A DNA stretch of 64,000 nucleotides from JAKPBU01 sp964425695 (GCA_964425695.1 CAYRNF010000002.1:124001-188000), one strand, 5' to 3'. Positions 1 to 9,168 are shown, numbered from the stretch's first letter. Numbers and translations: made by a program. The notes: a model not told the origin generated them from the sequence alone.

Positions 1-2
1 CC

Positions 3-350
3 AAGCAGAAGCAGCAGATCCGAGAACTCCTGAGAAAGGTCCGCTCTTTGCAGCGCGTGGGCGAAGCCGATGTGGTGCTGACCAACCCAACGCACGTCGC
101 CGTTGCGGTGCAGTATCGGCCCGGGAAGATGCGAGCGCCGATCGTGCTGTCGAAGGGCGCTGGGTTCCTGGCTGCTCGTATTCGCGACATCGCGATGCGT
201 TCCGGCGTGCCAATCGAGAGGTCACCGCAACTCGCCCGCGCGCTCTATCAGGACTGCGAGATCGACGCGCCGGTGTCCGAAGTGCTGTATGCCTCGCTCG
301 CACCGGTTTATCGCACGCTTTGGGCACGACGCCAGGGAGCGACCCGGTGA
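3..350 (+). CDS. flhB: FlhB, C-terminal part (flagellar export switch protein), cut by window edge
   Basis: This is the cytoplasmic tail of FlhB, the inner-membrane protein that switches the flagellar export gate from rod/hook to late substrates. The reading frame is open from base 3 with no start in the window. It carries the conserved NPTH autocleavage motif, followed by the usual sequence of the C-terminal autocleaved domain (VAVQY, then a conserved SKG). The membrane part lies upstream of the window. Its stop overlaps the flhA start, so the two are translationally coupled. The intact NPTH argues that the export machine is still under selection. Confidence 0.93.
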   Translation, partial: KQKQQIRELLRKVRSLQRVGEADVVLTNPTHVAVAVQYRPGKMRAPIVLSKGAGFLAARIRDIAMRSGVPIERSPQLARALYQDCEIDAPVSEVLYASLAPVYRTLWARRQGATR

Positions 351-2404
351 AGGCGCTCTGGTCGCAACTTCTCGGCGGCAAGCGGGATCTGGCGCTGATC
401 GCCCTGGTGATCGGAATTCTGGCGGTGCTCTTCGTGCCGATTCCCTCGCCACTGCTCGATTTCCTCCTGGTCATCAACATCAGCCTGGCACTGCTGATCC
501 TGCTGGTGACCTTCTTTACCGAGACCCCGCTCAACTTTTCCACCTTCCCCAGCATCCTGCTGCTCGCAACGCTGTTCCGCCTGGCGCTGAATGTGTCGGC
601 GACCAGGCTGATCCTGGAAGGAGCGGATGCAGGCCAGGTGATCAATGCGATCGGCGAGTTCGTCGTGGGCGGAAACTACGTCGTCGGCCTCGTCGTGTTC
701 GTCATCCTGGTGGTTGTGCAGTATGTCGTGGTGACCAGCGGTGCCCAGCGTGTCGCGGAAGTCGCTGCACGATTTACGCTCGACAGTATGCCTGGCAAGC
801 AGATGAGCATCGACGCCGACATGAACATGGGGCTGATCGATGAGCACGAGGCCAAGCGTCGCCGGGCGCAAGTCGAGAAAGAGGCCAACTTCTACGGCGC
901 GATGGACGGCGCGACCAAGTTCGTCAAAGGCGACGCCATCGCCGGCATCATCATCATCCTGATCAACATCGTCGGCGGACTGGCGATCGGCATCGCGCAG
1001 CTTGGCCTGCCCTGGGCCGAAGCCGTCAAGCGCTTCACCCTGCTCACGATCGGCGACGGCATCGTGACGCAGATCCCTTCGCTGGTGATTGCGGTGGCGA
1101 CCGGCATCATCATCACGCGCGCGGCGGCCGATGCGCAGCTGAGCTCGGAAATCCCGAAGCAGATCCTGACCAATCCGCGCGCGCTCCTCATCGTGGGCGT
1201 GGCGCTCTTGGTGATCTTGCTGCTGCCGGGGTTCCCAAAACTCCCAGTGCTTGCAGTGCTGCTGGGGATCGGTGGGCTGGTCTGGTTGGCCAACAGGATG
1301 GTCAAGACCGCCGGCGAGTCCGCGGAGGACACGGGTAGCCAGGCGAACACGCACGACGGCAAGGACGAGCTGTTGCAACTCATGAAGATCGAGCCGATCG
1401 AGCTCCGTTTCGGCAAGACCATTGCCGCAGCATTCCTCGGCGAGGGCAGTGATCTGACCGAGCGGATCGCAACGCTTCGGAAACAAAACGCCCAGGAACT
1501 CGGCTTCGTGCTACCAAAGGTCGTCAGCGGCCTTCGGCCCGAACTGGCGTCAGACAGCTACGAGATCTTGTTCCACGGCGTGCGGATTGGGCACGGGGAA
1601 CTTCGGACCAATGGGGTTCTCGCGATCAACCCGGGCGGCACCCGTCCGAAGCTCGAAGGCGAGGACACCACGGATCCGGCCTATGGGCTGCCGGCACTGT
1701 GGATCGCGAAAGAGTCGCGCCAGTTCGCCAGGAGCGCCGGCTACACGCTTGTGGAGCCCGATACCGTTCTGATGACGCACCTGAGCGAAGTTGCGAAGCG
1801 CAACGCCTCCGATCTCCTCACCCGCACGGAGACGGAGCGACTGCTTCAGCGCGCACGTGAACAGCATGGTTCGCTGATCGACGAATTGGTGCCCAATGTC
1901 CTGACCCTGTCCGATGTGCAAAAGGTGCTCCAGATCCTGCTGCGCGAGCAGGTGAGCATTCGCAACATCGAAGCCATCCTTGAGGTTCTCGTGGATGCGG
2001 GCAAGCACACCAAGGCACCTGAAGAACTTTCCGAACGCGTGCGCGAACGGCTGGGTCCAGCGATTTGCCAGCGGCTGGGCGATCCGCAGGGGGATCTGAA
2101 TGTTTTGACGCTGGCGCCAGAGGTCGAGCGCGGCCTTCTGGCCAATGCGCGCGCGGGCGAGCCGCGGGCGACGCTGTTCGCCGAGGTCGGTCAGCTCGAT
2201 GCGTTCATGAAGAACATGGCCCGGCATGCCGAAGCAATGATGAGCCGGAACCTCCTTCCGGTCCTGCTGTGTCCATCTCCGGTGCGTCGTTCGTTGCGTT
2301 CGATGCTCGCGCGGTCGCTGCCCTATGTGACGGTGCTCGGCCTCAACGAAATCCCACCCAACATGCCGGTGCGGTCGTTCGCTGCCGTCGCAACCCATGA
2401 GTGA
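347..2404 (+). CDS. flhA: FlhA, flagellar type III export gate protein
   Basis: FlhA forms the nonameric ring of the export gate and couples proton flow to secretion. About seven or eight membrane segments occupy the first 320 residues, followed by a soluble substrate/chaperone-docking domain. The hallmark FHIPEP region is recognisable around SATRLILEGADAGQVI. The length of 685 residues is normal. I chose GTG at 347 because it overlaps the flhB stop (GTGA) and has an AGGGAG site upstream; an upstream TTG at 320 is possible. It lies at the head of the visible operon. Confidence 0.95.
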   Translation: MKALWSQLLGGKRDLALIALVIGILAVLFVPIPSPLLDFLLVINISLALLILLVTFFTETPLNFSTFPSILLLATLFRLALNVSATRLILEGADAGQVINAIGEFVVGGNYVVGLVVFVILVVVQYVVVTSGAQRVAEVAARFTLDSMPGKQMSIDADMNMGLIDEHEAKRRRAQVEKEANFYGAMDGATKFVKGDAIAGIIIILINIVGGLAIGIAQLGLPWAEAVKRFTLLTIGDGIVTQIPSLVIAVATGIIITRAAADAQLSSEIPKQILTNPRALLIVGVALLVILLLPGFPKLPVLAVLLGIGGLVWLANRMVKTAGESAEDTGSQANTHDGKDELLQLMKIEPIELRFGKTIAAAFLGEGSDLTERIATLRKQNAQELGFVLPKVVSGLRPELASDSYEILFHGVRIGHGELRTNGVLAINPGGTRPKLEGEDTTDPAYGLPALWIAKESRQFARSAGYTLVEPDTVLMTHLSEVAKRNASDLLTRTETERLLQRAREQHGSLIDELVPNVLTLSDVQKVLQILLREQVSIRNIEAILEVLVDAGKHTKAPEELSERVRERLGPAICQRLGDPQGDLNVLTLAPEVERGLLANARAGEPRATLFAEVGQLDAFMKNMARHAEAMMSRNLLPVLLCPSPVRRSLRSMLARSLPYVTVLGLNEIPPNMPVRSFAAVATHE

Positions 2405-2410
2405 AGACGC

Positions 2411-3076
2411 ATGACTGAAACCATCCAAGCCATCGCCCGAAGCCTGAGCGCGGATGTCCAGGCGCTAGGCGCGATCAGCCATAACGTCGCCAACATCAGC
2501 ACGCCCGGCTTTCGTGCAACGCGGGCCGTACCGGATTTCGGGGTGCAGGCAGGCATGCAGTTGAGCACCAGCGAGCAGGACGGACCGTTAACGCAGACGG
2601 GTCGCAGCCTCGATCTTGCGCTCCGAGGCTCAGGCTTCCTGGTGGTCGAGCGTGATGGAAAGCCCTTGTTGACGCGTGCCGGCATATTGCGGATCGACAC
2701 TGAGGGCTGGCTGGTCAATCCGAACGGCGACCGGTTGATCGGCGAGGCTGGGCCGATCCAGCTGTCCACTTCGAATGTGCGGGTGGACGCCCATGGCGTG
2801 ATCTGGGAAGGCAGTCAGGCAGTGGCGCACCTTCGCATCGTGGCGGTGGCAGAGCCTGCGCTGCTGCAGCAGGCGAGTGGCGGATATGCCTACCAGGGAG
2901 AATTCACCGAATGGCGTGGCTCGGTGGTGCAAGGCAGCGTTGAGCGCTCGAATGTGGATGTCGCGGAAGAAACCATTCGCATGATGGAGATCACCCGTCA
3001 TTCCGAATCCGTGCAGCGCGCGATCTCGATCTACGACAAGGCAATGGACACCGGAATCAACCGTCTCGGCGAGTAA
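2411..3076 (+). CDS. flgF: FlgF, proximal rod protein
   Basis: This is a rod protein of the flagellar axial family, secreted through the export gate and assembled in the periplasm. The N-terminus has the axial signature (SHNVANISTPGF) and the C-terminus ends in the typical helix (TIRMMEITRHSESVQRAI). At 221 residues it is somewhat shorter than the usual 250. It begins six bases after flhA and precedes flgG, the standard order. No cysteines or signal peptide are present, as expected for a type III substrate. Confidence 0.9.
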   Translation: MTETIQAIARSLSADVQALGAISHNVANISTPGFRATRAVPDFGVQAGMQLSTSEQDGPLTQTGRSLDLALRGSGFLVVERDGKPLLTRAGILRIDTEGWLVNPNGDRLIGEAGPIQLSTSNVRVDAHGVIWEGSQAVAHLRIVAVAEPALLQQASGGYAYQGEFTEWRGSVVQGSVERSNVDVAEETIRMMEITRHSESVQRAISIYDKAMDTGINRLGE

Positions 3077-3090
3077 TCAGGGGGAAGTAA

Positions 3091-3858
3091 ATGATTGACG
3101 CACTGTATATCTCGGCAAGCGGCCTGCGCAGCGAACAAAAGCAGATCGATGTCATCTCGAACAATGTCGCGAACATGCAGACGCCAGGGTTCAAGCGAAG
3201 CCGCGTCAACTTCGCGGAAATGGCGACGGCACCGTCGGGGGTCAGCGGCACACCGGCATCGGGGACGGAAGCAGGTGCAGGGACCCAGATCCAATCGGTG
3301 TCGACACTGTTTGGGCCGGGCGAGTTGCGGATGACCCGCAATCCCTTGGACCTCGCGATCGAGGGCGCTGGCTTCTTCGAATTGCAGATGGACGACGGCA
3401 GCATGGTCTACACGCGGGATGGCCAGTTCCGGGTGGACGCCGAGGGCTATCTGACATCGGTGCAGGGCTTGCGCCTCTCGCTGGGTCTTCAGATCCCCCC
3501 CGGTGCGACCGATGTCCAGATTGCGGGCAATGGTGAGATTCGCGCACGGCTGGCGGGTGAGACCGAGCTTGCGTTGCTTGGAACCATCGAGCTTGCAAGC
3601 TTCCCGGCTGCCGATGCCTTGCAATCGGTCGGCGGTAACAACTTCGCCGCCACGGAAAGCTCCGGGATCGCCAGCTACGGCTCGCCGGGTGAGGCGGGGG
3701 TAGGCAGGTTGCAGCAGGGCTATGTGGAGATGGCCAACGTCGAGATGGTCGAGGAGATGACGACACTGGTACTGGCGCAGCGGGCCTACCAGCTCAATGC
3801 GCGTGTGCTCCAGGCCTCCGATCAGCTCCTTGAAACGATCAACAACCTGCGGCGCTGA
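3091..3858 (+). CDS. flgG: FlgG, distal rod protein
   Basis: FlgG forms the distal rod that crosses the P and L rings. The N-terminal axial motif (SNNVANMQTPGFKRSR) and C-terminal motif (LVLAQRAYQLNARVLQASDQ) are clear and the length of 255 is close to the family norm. It starts after an AGGGGGAAGT-type ribosome site. Together with FlgF, FlgB and FlgC it completes the rod set in this window. Confidence 0.93.
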   Translation: MIDALYISASGLRSEQKQIDVISNNVANMQTPGFKRSRVNFAEMATAPSGVSGTPASGTEAGAGTQIQSVSTLFGPGELRMTRNPLDLAIEGAGFFELQMDDGSMVYTRDGQFRVDAEGYLTSVQGLRLSLGLQIPPGATDVQIAGNGEIRARLAGETELALLGTIELASFPAADALQSVGGNNFAATESSGIASYGSPGEAGVGRLQQGYVEMANVEMVEEMTTLVLAQRAYQLNARVLQASDQLLETINNLRR

Positions 3859-3867
3859 AGACACGCA

Positions 3868-4560
3868 ATGTTGACGGCTTGCCTCATTGTTTGCCTGGGT
3901 GCGACAGCGCCTAGCACCGCCATGCAAGTGGTGCGGGCGGACGATGTCGTGCGCACCGCCATCAGCCACCTGAAGGCGAGGCCGTCTAGCGATCCCCGTT
4001 TGAAGATGCAGCCACTCGGGCATGTCTCTGATCAATCGGTTCCGACTGGTGCGGTGCGAGTTGAAGTAGGCGAGGTGGTGGGTCCGTGGCCGCGACCCAA
4101 GGTTGGTGTTCCGGTATCAGTGCTGGTCGATAACCGGAAGGTTCGCGCCATGACGGTGTGGCTTGGTGTGCAGATGCCGGCACGCGCCTGGGTTTACGAC
4201 AGGGCCTATGCGGCGGGACAACCCACCGATCAGGTCCGGATGCACGAGGCTGATGTCGATCTCGCATGCTGCGCGGGGATGCCGGTGAGCTCGCCCGACG
4301 AGCTGCGCGGCAAACGCCTCCGCAGATCAGTGCGGTCAGGCCAGCCCCTGATGTCGAGCGATCTTGAACTCATCCCTGATGTCCAGGCGCGCAGTTCAGT
4401 GGAAATCGAAGTCGTGCAAGGCCAGATCCAGTTGGCGGCGGTGGGGCGCGCGCTGCGCGACGGGAAGGTCGGTGAGTTCGTTGAGGTCGTTGTCGACGGC
4501 GGTCGGAGTGCAGTGCGCGCCCGCGTGATCGCCAAACAGAAGGTAGCCATTCATGAGTAG
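3868..4560 (+). CDS. flgA: FlgA, P-ring assembly chaperone
   Basis: FlgA is the periplasmic chaperone for P-ring (FlgI) polymerisation. The first 20 residues form a signal-like hydrophobic stretch. The C-terminal part matches the SAF/FlgA core (GKRLRRSVRSGQPLMSSDL, then a domain with VVDGGRSAVRARV). Length is 230 residues. The gene sits between flgG and flgH and overlaps flgH by eight bases. Sequence conservation is modest, so the name rests partly on position. Confidence 0.82.
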   Translation: MLTACLIVCLGATAPSTAMQVVRADDVVRTAISHLKARPSSDPRLKMQPLGHVSDQSVPTGAVRVEVGEVVGPWPRPKVGVPVSVLVDNRKVRAMTVWLGVQMPARAWVYDRAYAAGQPTDQVRMHEADVDLACCAGMPVSSPDELRGKRLRRSVRSGQPLMSSDLELIPDVQARSSVEIEVVQGQIQLAAVGRALRDGKVGEFVEVVVDGGRSAVRARVIAKQKVAIHE

Positions 4561-5137
4561 AAGTCGCTTCGCTCTTTCCTGCTTTCTGCTGTTGTCAGGC
4601 TTGCAAGCGCTGGCGCAGGAGCGCGAGAGTCTGATCGATCCGGCCAACTATCGCGGCTTGGCCGCAGATCGGCGGGCGTATCGGGTTGGGGATTTGCTGA
4701 CCGTTTATGTGATCGAGGCCACGCGGGCCCGTTCACAGGCGGCCACCGATGCATCAAGCAGCCTCGGGGTCGACGCCGGACTTGCGAGTCCCTCCACCGA
4801 TTACCAAGCCTCGCTTGCCCTCTCGGGTCGCAACGTGGGTGGCGCGCAGACCACGCGGGTGGGCGAGTTGCGCGCACAGGTTTCCGCGCAGGTGGTCGAG
4901 GCCGTCTCCCCGGGCCTACTGCGGATCGAGGGTATCCAGAGCCTGGTGGTCAATGGGGAGCGCCAACGCATTCGCCTGAGTGGCCTGGTTCGCACGGAGG
5001 ACATCGCGGCCGACAACACCATCGTCTCCAATCGCATCGCCAACGCCGATCTCGAACTTGTCGGGGCGGGCGTGGTGAGCGAGTCCCAGCGCCAAAGCAT
5101 TCTCTATCGCGTCGCGAAATGGCTGAGGTTGATGTGA
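4553..5137 (+). CDS. flgH: FlgH, L-ring protein lacking a recognisable lipobox
   Basis: FlgH builds the outer-membrane L ring. The conserved core is present (YRVGDLLTVYVIEATRA near residue 40, ending SILYRVAKWLRLM). FlgH is normally a lipoprotein, but here the only N-terminal cysteine is residue 10, inside the hydrophobic core and preceded by A-L-S, a poor lipobox. A type I signal peptidase site ALA/QE at residues 19-22 fits better. At 194 residues it is slightly short. The protein may therefore be a soluble periplasmic or non-lipidated outer-membrane ring protein. Confidence 0.85.
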   Translation: MSRSRFALSCFLLLSGLQALAQERESLIDPANYRGLAADRRAYRVGDLLTVYVIEATRARSQAATDASSSLGVDAGLASPSTDYQASLALSGRNVGGAQTTRVGELRAQVSAQVVEAVSPGLLRIEGIQSLVVNGERQRIRLSGLVRTEDIAADNTIVSNRIANADLELVGAGVVSESQRQSILYRVAKWLRLM

Positions 5138-6252
5138 GACGACTTGCGCCCCTGGCCGTCTTGGCGGCACTCACGCTGGTTGCCCCGTCTGTTCAAGCCG
5201 CGGATGTCCTCTTGAAAGACATCGCACGCGTCGCCGGTGTGCGCGACAACCCCCTCACCGGCTACGGCTTGGTGTTCGGGCTCTCAGGCTCTGGCGACTC
5301 CATTCGCAATCGGGCGACTTTGCAGTCGGTGGCCAACACGCTGCGCAACTTTGGCGTCAATGTCGAGCTCAACGACCTGGCAAGTCGCAATGTGGCGGCC
5401 GTGATCGTCACGGCCAAACTGCCGGCGTTCGCAGAGCCAGGGCAGGCGCTGGATGTGCAGGTGTCCTCTTCCGGCGATGCGCGCAGCCTCAATGGCGGCA
5501 CCCTCATGCTGACGCCTCTGAACGGTCCGGACGGAAACATCTATGCGATCGCACAAGGGGCGATCTCTGTGGGTGGCTACCAGTTCGAAGGCATCACCGC
5601 TTCGGTGCAGAAAAACCATCCCACCGTGGGCCGCATCCCGTCGGGGGCCACGGTCGAGCAAGCGCCTGTGCTGCGGATCGCAGGCGACGGCAGGCAACTC
5701 AGCATTCTGCTGAACGAGGCAGATTTCACGACCGCGAACCGCGTCGCGCAGGCGATTCAGAGCGCAACACCGAGTGCCGCCGTTCGTCCGGCGCATGCCG
5801 GGAAGATAACGGTGAGCTATCCCATCGCGCTCAGCAGCGTGGTGAGTGAAATCTCGCGTCTTGAAAACATTGCGATCACGCCCGAACGGCGTGCACGGGT
5901 GGTGGTCAATGAGCGCACAGGAACGATCGTGGCTGGGGGTGATGTGCGCCTAGGCAAGGTCAGCATCTCGCACGGCGGTCTGAGGGTCGAAATCTCGACC
6001 AGGTATGCGGTGTCGCAACCCGAGGGTTTCCTGGTGCGCCCCTCATCGAGTATCGGGAGCGTGGTTGTGCCGGACACCGAGATCCGCGCGACCGAGGGCG
6101 AAGCACCGGTCGTGAGTGTTCCGGAGGGTGCGACTGTCGCGGATCTGGTGAATGCTCTGCGCACGATCCGTCTTTCCACGCGCGACGTGATCGCGGTCAT
6201 GCAGGCCATCAAGGCGGCGGGTGCGCTCGATGGCGAGTTGCTTATTCAATGA
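5134..6252 (+). CDS. flgI: FlgI, P-ring protein
   Basis: FlgI forms the peptidoglycan-associated P ring. A signal peptide (to VQAAD) is followed by the strongly conserved start of the mature protein (LKDIARVAGVRDNPLTGYGL) and the expected C-terminal motif on loss of repeats (ATVADLVNALRTI). I use GTG at 5134, which overlaps the flgH stop (GTGA) and has a GAGG site six bases upstream; ATG at 5119 is the alternative. Length of 372 is normal. Confidence 0.93.
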   Translation: MRRLAPLAVLAALTLVAPSVQAADVLLKDIARVAGVRDNPLTGYGLVFGLSGSGDSIRNRATLQSVANTLRNFGVNVELNDLASRNVAAVIVTAKLPAFAEPGQALDVQVSSSGDARSLNGGTLMLTPLNGPDGNIYAIAQGAISVGGYQFEGITASVQKNHPTVGRIPSGATVEQAPVLRIAGDGRQLSILLNEADFTTANRVAQAIQSATPSAAVRPAHAGKITVSYPIALSSVVSEISRLENIAITPERRARVVVNERTGTIVAGGDVRLGKVSISHGGLRVEISTRYAVSQPEGFLVRPSSSIGSVVVPDTEIRATEGEAPVVSVPEGATVADLVNALRTIRLSTRDVIAVMQAIKAAGALDGELLIQ

Positions 6253-6262
6253 CGAGGGTCCA

Positions 6263-6643
6263 TTGAGTCATCCAGAGATCACCACAGACGCTGTTCGACT
6301 GGCACTCGGCATGCATCAACTGCGAGCCGAGTATGCCAGCCGCAACATCGCCAATGCGAATGTGGCGGGAACGCAAGCGGTGCGGCCCGACTTCGCACAG
6401 ACACAGGGGCTCCTGGAAGAGGCCGCACGTGTCGGTTCAGGAAATGCGTTCCAAGTGGGGCAGCGCTTGTCGGTGCATCGCACGAGCGACAGCGTGTCGC
6501 TAGAAGCCAGCGGCATCGCGAAGAACCAGGTGGACGAAGAGGTTGCGGACATGGTCGGCGCCTCGCTCGCGTATCAGACACTCACCCAGTCGCTCAGCCG
6601 CTATTTTGGGTTGATGCGATTGGCCGTGACCGGAAGAGGTTGA
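6263..6643 (+). CDS. flgB: FlgB, proximal rod protein
   Basis: This is a short rod protein of the FlgB family. The axial motif is seen at YASRNIANANVAGTQAVRPDF and the C-terminal helix at VGASLAYQTLTQSLSRYFGLMRLAV. The TTG at 6263 is preferred because GAGGG lies just upstream and the flgI stop is directly before it; an in-frame upstream ATG would overlap flgI. Length is 126 residues, close to normal. flgB, flgC and fliE follow one another with overlaps or small gaps. Confidence 0.85.
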   Translation: MSHPEITTDAVRLALGMHQLRAEYASRNIANANVAGTQAVRPDFAQTQGLLEEAARVGSGNAFQVGQRLSVHRTSDSVSLEASGIAKNQVDEEVADMVGASLAYQTLTQSLSRYFGLMRLAVTGRG

Positions 6644-6645
6644 GT

Positions 6646-7041
6646 ATGCCGATCGAAGCCATCCTCGAGGCTTCCCGCACGGGCCTCACCTACGAGCGGC
6701 TACGGCTGGAAGCAGCGAGTCGAAACATCGCTGCTGCCAACGTGCCCTTAGCCGCGGGAGCAAATGCCATGCATCTGTCGGCACCGGTGCCGGGTGCGGA
6801 CTTCCAGGTGTCCCTTTCTGGAACCCCCGGGCTTGCCGAGAGCGAGATCGACACGCGTGCGGTGCATGACCCGTCTCATCCGCTCGCCGATCAGGCGGGC
6901 CTGGTGCGCTATCCGAAAACCGATCTCGTGCAGGAGATGGCCACGCTGCTCACGGCCAGTCGCGGCTACGAGGCCAATGTTCGTGCATTCAATCTGCTGC
7001 GGGGCATGACCCTGCAAGCCATGGAAATTGGAGCCAAATAA
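6646..7041 (+). CDS. flgC: FlgC, proximal rod protein
   Basis: The N-terminus (ERLRLEAASRNIAAANVPL) and C-terminus (MATLLTASRGYEANVRAFNLLR) are typical of FlgC. Length is 131 residues, as usual. ATG at 6646 follows a GGAAGAGG site at good spacing; a TTG six bases upstream is in frame. Its stop overlaps the fliE start (TAATG). It is a type III-exported rod component. Confidence 0.9.
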   Translation: MPIEAILEASRTGLTYERLRLEAASRNIAAANVPLAAGANAMHLSAPVPGADFQVSLSGTPGLAESEIDTRAVHDPSHPLADQAGLVRYPKTDLVQEMATLLTASRGYEANVRAFNLLRGMTLQAMEIGAK

Positions 7042-7334
7042 TGAGTATCGAAGCCATTACCCCGATCGGTGGGGATCTCTCGCCCATGAAGTCCACGGCG
7101 ATCGAGCCCTCCGGGAACGACTTCATGAAGACCTTCATGAACACCATCGGCAAAGCAGATGCCGACTTGGCGCGGGCCGATCAGGAGCTGCGCGCATTCG
7201 CGGCTGGCGCAGACATCCCTGTTCACGATCTCATGATCACGATGGAACGCGCGCGGATCAGCCTGACCCTGATGTCAGAGGTGCGCAACCGGATGGTCGA
7301 GGGCTATCAGGAACTGACGCGGATGCAGCTGTAA
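7041..7334 (+). CDS. fliE: FliE, MS ring to rod adapter
   Basis: FliE joins the MS ring to the proximal rod and is the first exported substrate. The conserved C-terminal block (VHDLMITMERARISLTLMSEVRNRMVEGYQEL, given here only in part) is plain: the HDLMI, ARISL and RNRMVEGYQE motifs are all present. Length of 97 is standard. It begins on the flgC stop and precedes fliF by eleven bases. Confidence 0.92.
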   Translation: MSIEAITPIGGDLSPMKSTAIEPSGNDFMKTFMNTIGKADADLARADQELRAFAAGADIPVHDLMITMERARISLTLMSEVRNRMVEGYQELTRMQL

Positions 7335-7345
7335 AGGAATGACTT

Positions 7346-8734
7346 GTGGCTAGCTTGACGACATATCTGACATCGCTCGACCGCGCTTCGCGCATACGCC
7401 TCTTTGTGGGCGTGGGAGTGATCGCCTTGTTGACGGTTGCTGCCCTGTGGTGGGTGCTTACGCCGCGCCAGCAGCTCCTGTTTGGCAACCTGCGCGAGGC
7501 GGACGCGGCCGAGATTGTGGCGACACTTACGGAGTGGAACGTCCCTTACAAGATCACGGATGGTGGCGCGAGCATCACCGTGCCTTCGGATAAGGTGTAT
7601 GAAACCCGCATGAAGCTCGTTTCGGCGGGCGTCCCGAAAGGGGGGCATGTCGGCTTCGAACTCTTCGATGACGCGGATTTTGGCGTCACGGAGTTCGCTC
7701 AGCGAGTGAACTACCAGCGCGCCTTGCAAGGGGAGATCGAGCGGACGATCGCGTCGCTTCCCGGGGTCGACGCCGCACGCGTGCATCTGACGATCCAGAG
7801 GCCCGGCTTGTTCGTAGCGGAGCGGGAGGTATCGAAGGCGTCGGTCAGTCTGACCCTGCGTCCCGGTGTCACCGTCTCCCGAGCCCAAGTCAACGGCATC
7901 CAGGGTCTGGTGGCGTCTGCGGTGGAGGGACTCTCCGCGGGGTCGGTGGTTGTGTTGGGATCCAAGGGTGAGCTGCTGAGCGCAGGTTTCGGGGGCGACG
8001 CCGGCGCGACGGGTCTGGACGAGCGTCAGGAAGAGCAGGGCCGGTATGAGGAGCGGCTGCGCGGGCGGATCAAGACGCTGCTGAGCCAAGTGCTCCACGA
8101 CGGCCAGTTCACCGTATCAATCGATGTGCAGTTGAACTTCGACACGGTGCGGGAAGTCAACGAGCGTCTCGTGCCTCAAGGTGGCGACGGAAATGGGCTG
8201 CTGACGAGAAGACGGGTCAATTCTTCGGGTTCTGTGGAGCCTGCTGGGCGAAACCAGAACCAAGAAGAGATCGAGTATGCCCACAGCACCTCGCGCGAGG
8301 AGATCTCCCGCGCACTCGGCCGTATTGAGCGGATCTCGGTCGCAGTCATCCTCCCGCCAGAGCTCAGCGATTTCGAGGTCGAGCGCATCCGCTCGCTGGT
8401 CTCTGCGGCAGCCGGCATTGACGCCGTGCGCGGTGATCGTCTGGAGGTCTCACGCCTGCGCGGAGACTATTTGCGCGCAGAGCAGTTCCCACAGCAACGC
8501 TCCGAGACTGCGGTCGCCAACATTGGTCAACCGGGTTTGAGCGGAGCGGTGGGATCCAGCACTCCCCACTTCGGGTGGGCAAAGGGGCTCTTGATTGCGG
8601 CGTTAGGCCTGCTCCTTGGTGGGATCGGAATGGCTGCGACTCAGAAACGGCCACGCAGCCTCAGCAGACACGAACGGGAGGCTGTCCTCGCGCAGTTGCG
8701 CGGTTGGTTGGCCGAAGGGCAGGCAAAGTCGTGA
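7346..8734 (+). CDS. fliF: FliF, MS-ring protein, shorter than usual
   Basis: FliF forms the inner-membrane MS ring. An N-terminal membrane helix (residues about 19-40) precedes the ring-building motifs (QLLFGNLREADAAEIVATL) and the YscJ/FliF core (FGVTEFAQRVNYQRALQGE). A second membrane helix lies near residue 415. At 462 residues it is about 80-100 shorter than typical FliF, mainly in the second periplasmic part and cytoplasmic tail. A basic/acidic helix after the last membrane segment could still contact FliG. GTG start with AAAGGA upstream. Confidence 0.9.
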   Translation: MASLTTYLTSLDRASRIRLFVGVGVIALLTVAALWWVLTPRQQLLFGNLREADAAEIVATLTEWNVPYKITDGGASITVPSDKVYETRMKLVSAGVPKGGHVGFELFDDADFGVTEFAQRVNYQRALQGEIERTIASLPGVDAARVHLTIQRPGLFVAEREVSKASVSLTLRPGVTVSRAQVNGIQGLVASAVEGLSAGSVVVLGSKGELLSAGFGGDAGATGLDERQEEQGRYEERLRGRIKTLLSQVLHDGQFTVSIDVQLNFDTVREVNERLVPQGGDGNGLLTRRRVNSSGSVEPAGRNQNQEEIEYAHSTSREEISRALGRIERISVAVILPPELSDFEVERIRSLVSAAAGIDAVRGDRLEVSRLRGDYLRAEQFPQQRSETAVANIGQPGLSGAVGSSTPHFGWAKGLLIAALGLLLGGIGMAATQKRPRSLSRHEREAVLAQLRGWLAEGQAKS

Positions 8735-9165
8735 GCATGGGTGAGCGCAAGGCAGCGCTGTTCCTCGCGTCATTGCCTGCCCGCGAGCAAAAACGAATGT
8801 TGTCGCAGTTGCCGAAGGAGCCAGCGCGCAGGCTGCGCCTGCTGATTGCTGAGCTGCGGGCATTCAATGTGCCCCTGGATGACCTCGCCCAGGAGCTATT
8901 GGCCGCGGAGGTCTCTGGACTGACCGAAGAAACCTCACCTGCCATCGACCAGATCATGGCGCTTGCGAAAGCGTTGCCGCGCCCCTGGTTCGCTCGGGCA
9001 CTGGTGGCTTGGGGTGGGGTCAATCGCACCTTCATTCTCGAACTTCTGGACGCGCCCGTGGCAGCGGAGGTTCGTCGCGAGATCGACCGGATCGGAAAGT
9101 TGCCCCCCAAGCTGGCGGAGGCCGTGCGATCCGAGGCCATGGCCTTGGCTGGGACGACGGGGTAA
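8731..9165 (+). CDS. fliG: FliG-like protein, less than half the normal length
   Basis: The gene occupies the fliG position between fliF and fliH and the product begins with a FliG-N-like helix (ERKAALFLASLPAREQKRMLSQLP). Only 144 residues are present against about 330 in FliG. I see no EHPQ motif of the middle domain and no charged torque helix that faces the stator. The last 70 residues are helical (PRPWFARALVAWGGVNRTFI). GTG at 8731 overlaps the fliF stop and a downstream ATG at 8737 is possible. The reading frame ends cleanly before fliH, so this is a reduced gene and not an obvious frameshift. A scaffold role without rotation is my inference. Confidence 0.7.
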   Translation: MSMGERKAALFLASLPAREQKRMLSQLPKEPARRLRLLIAELRAFNVPLDDLAQELLAAEVSGLTEETSPAIDQIMALAKALPRPWFARALVAWGGVNRTFILELLDAPVAAEVRREIDRIGKLPPKLAEAVRSEAMALAGTTG

Positions 9166-9168
9166 GTC

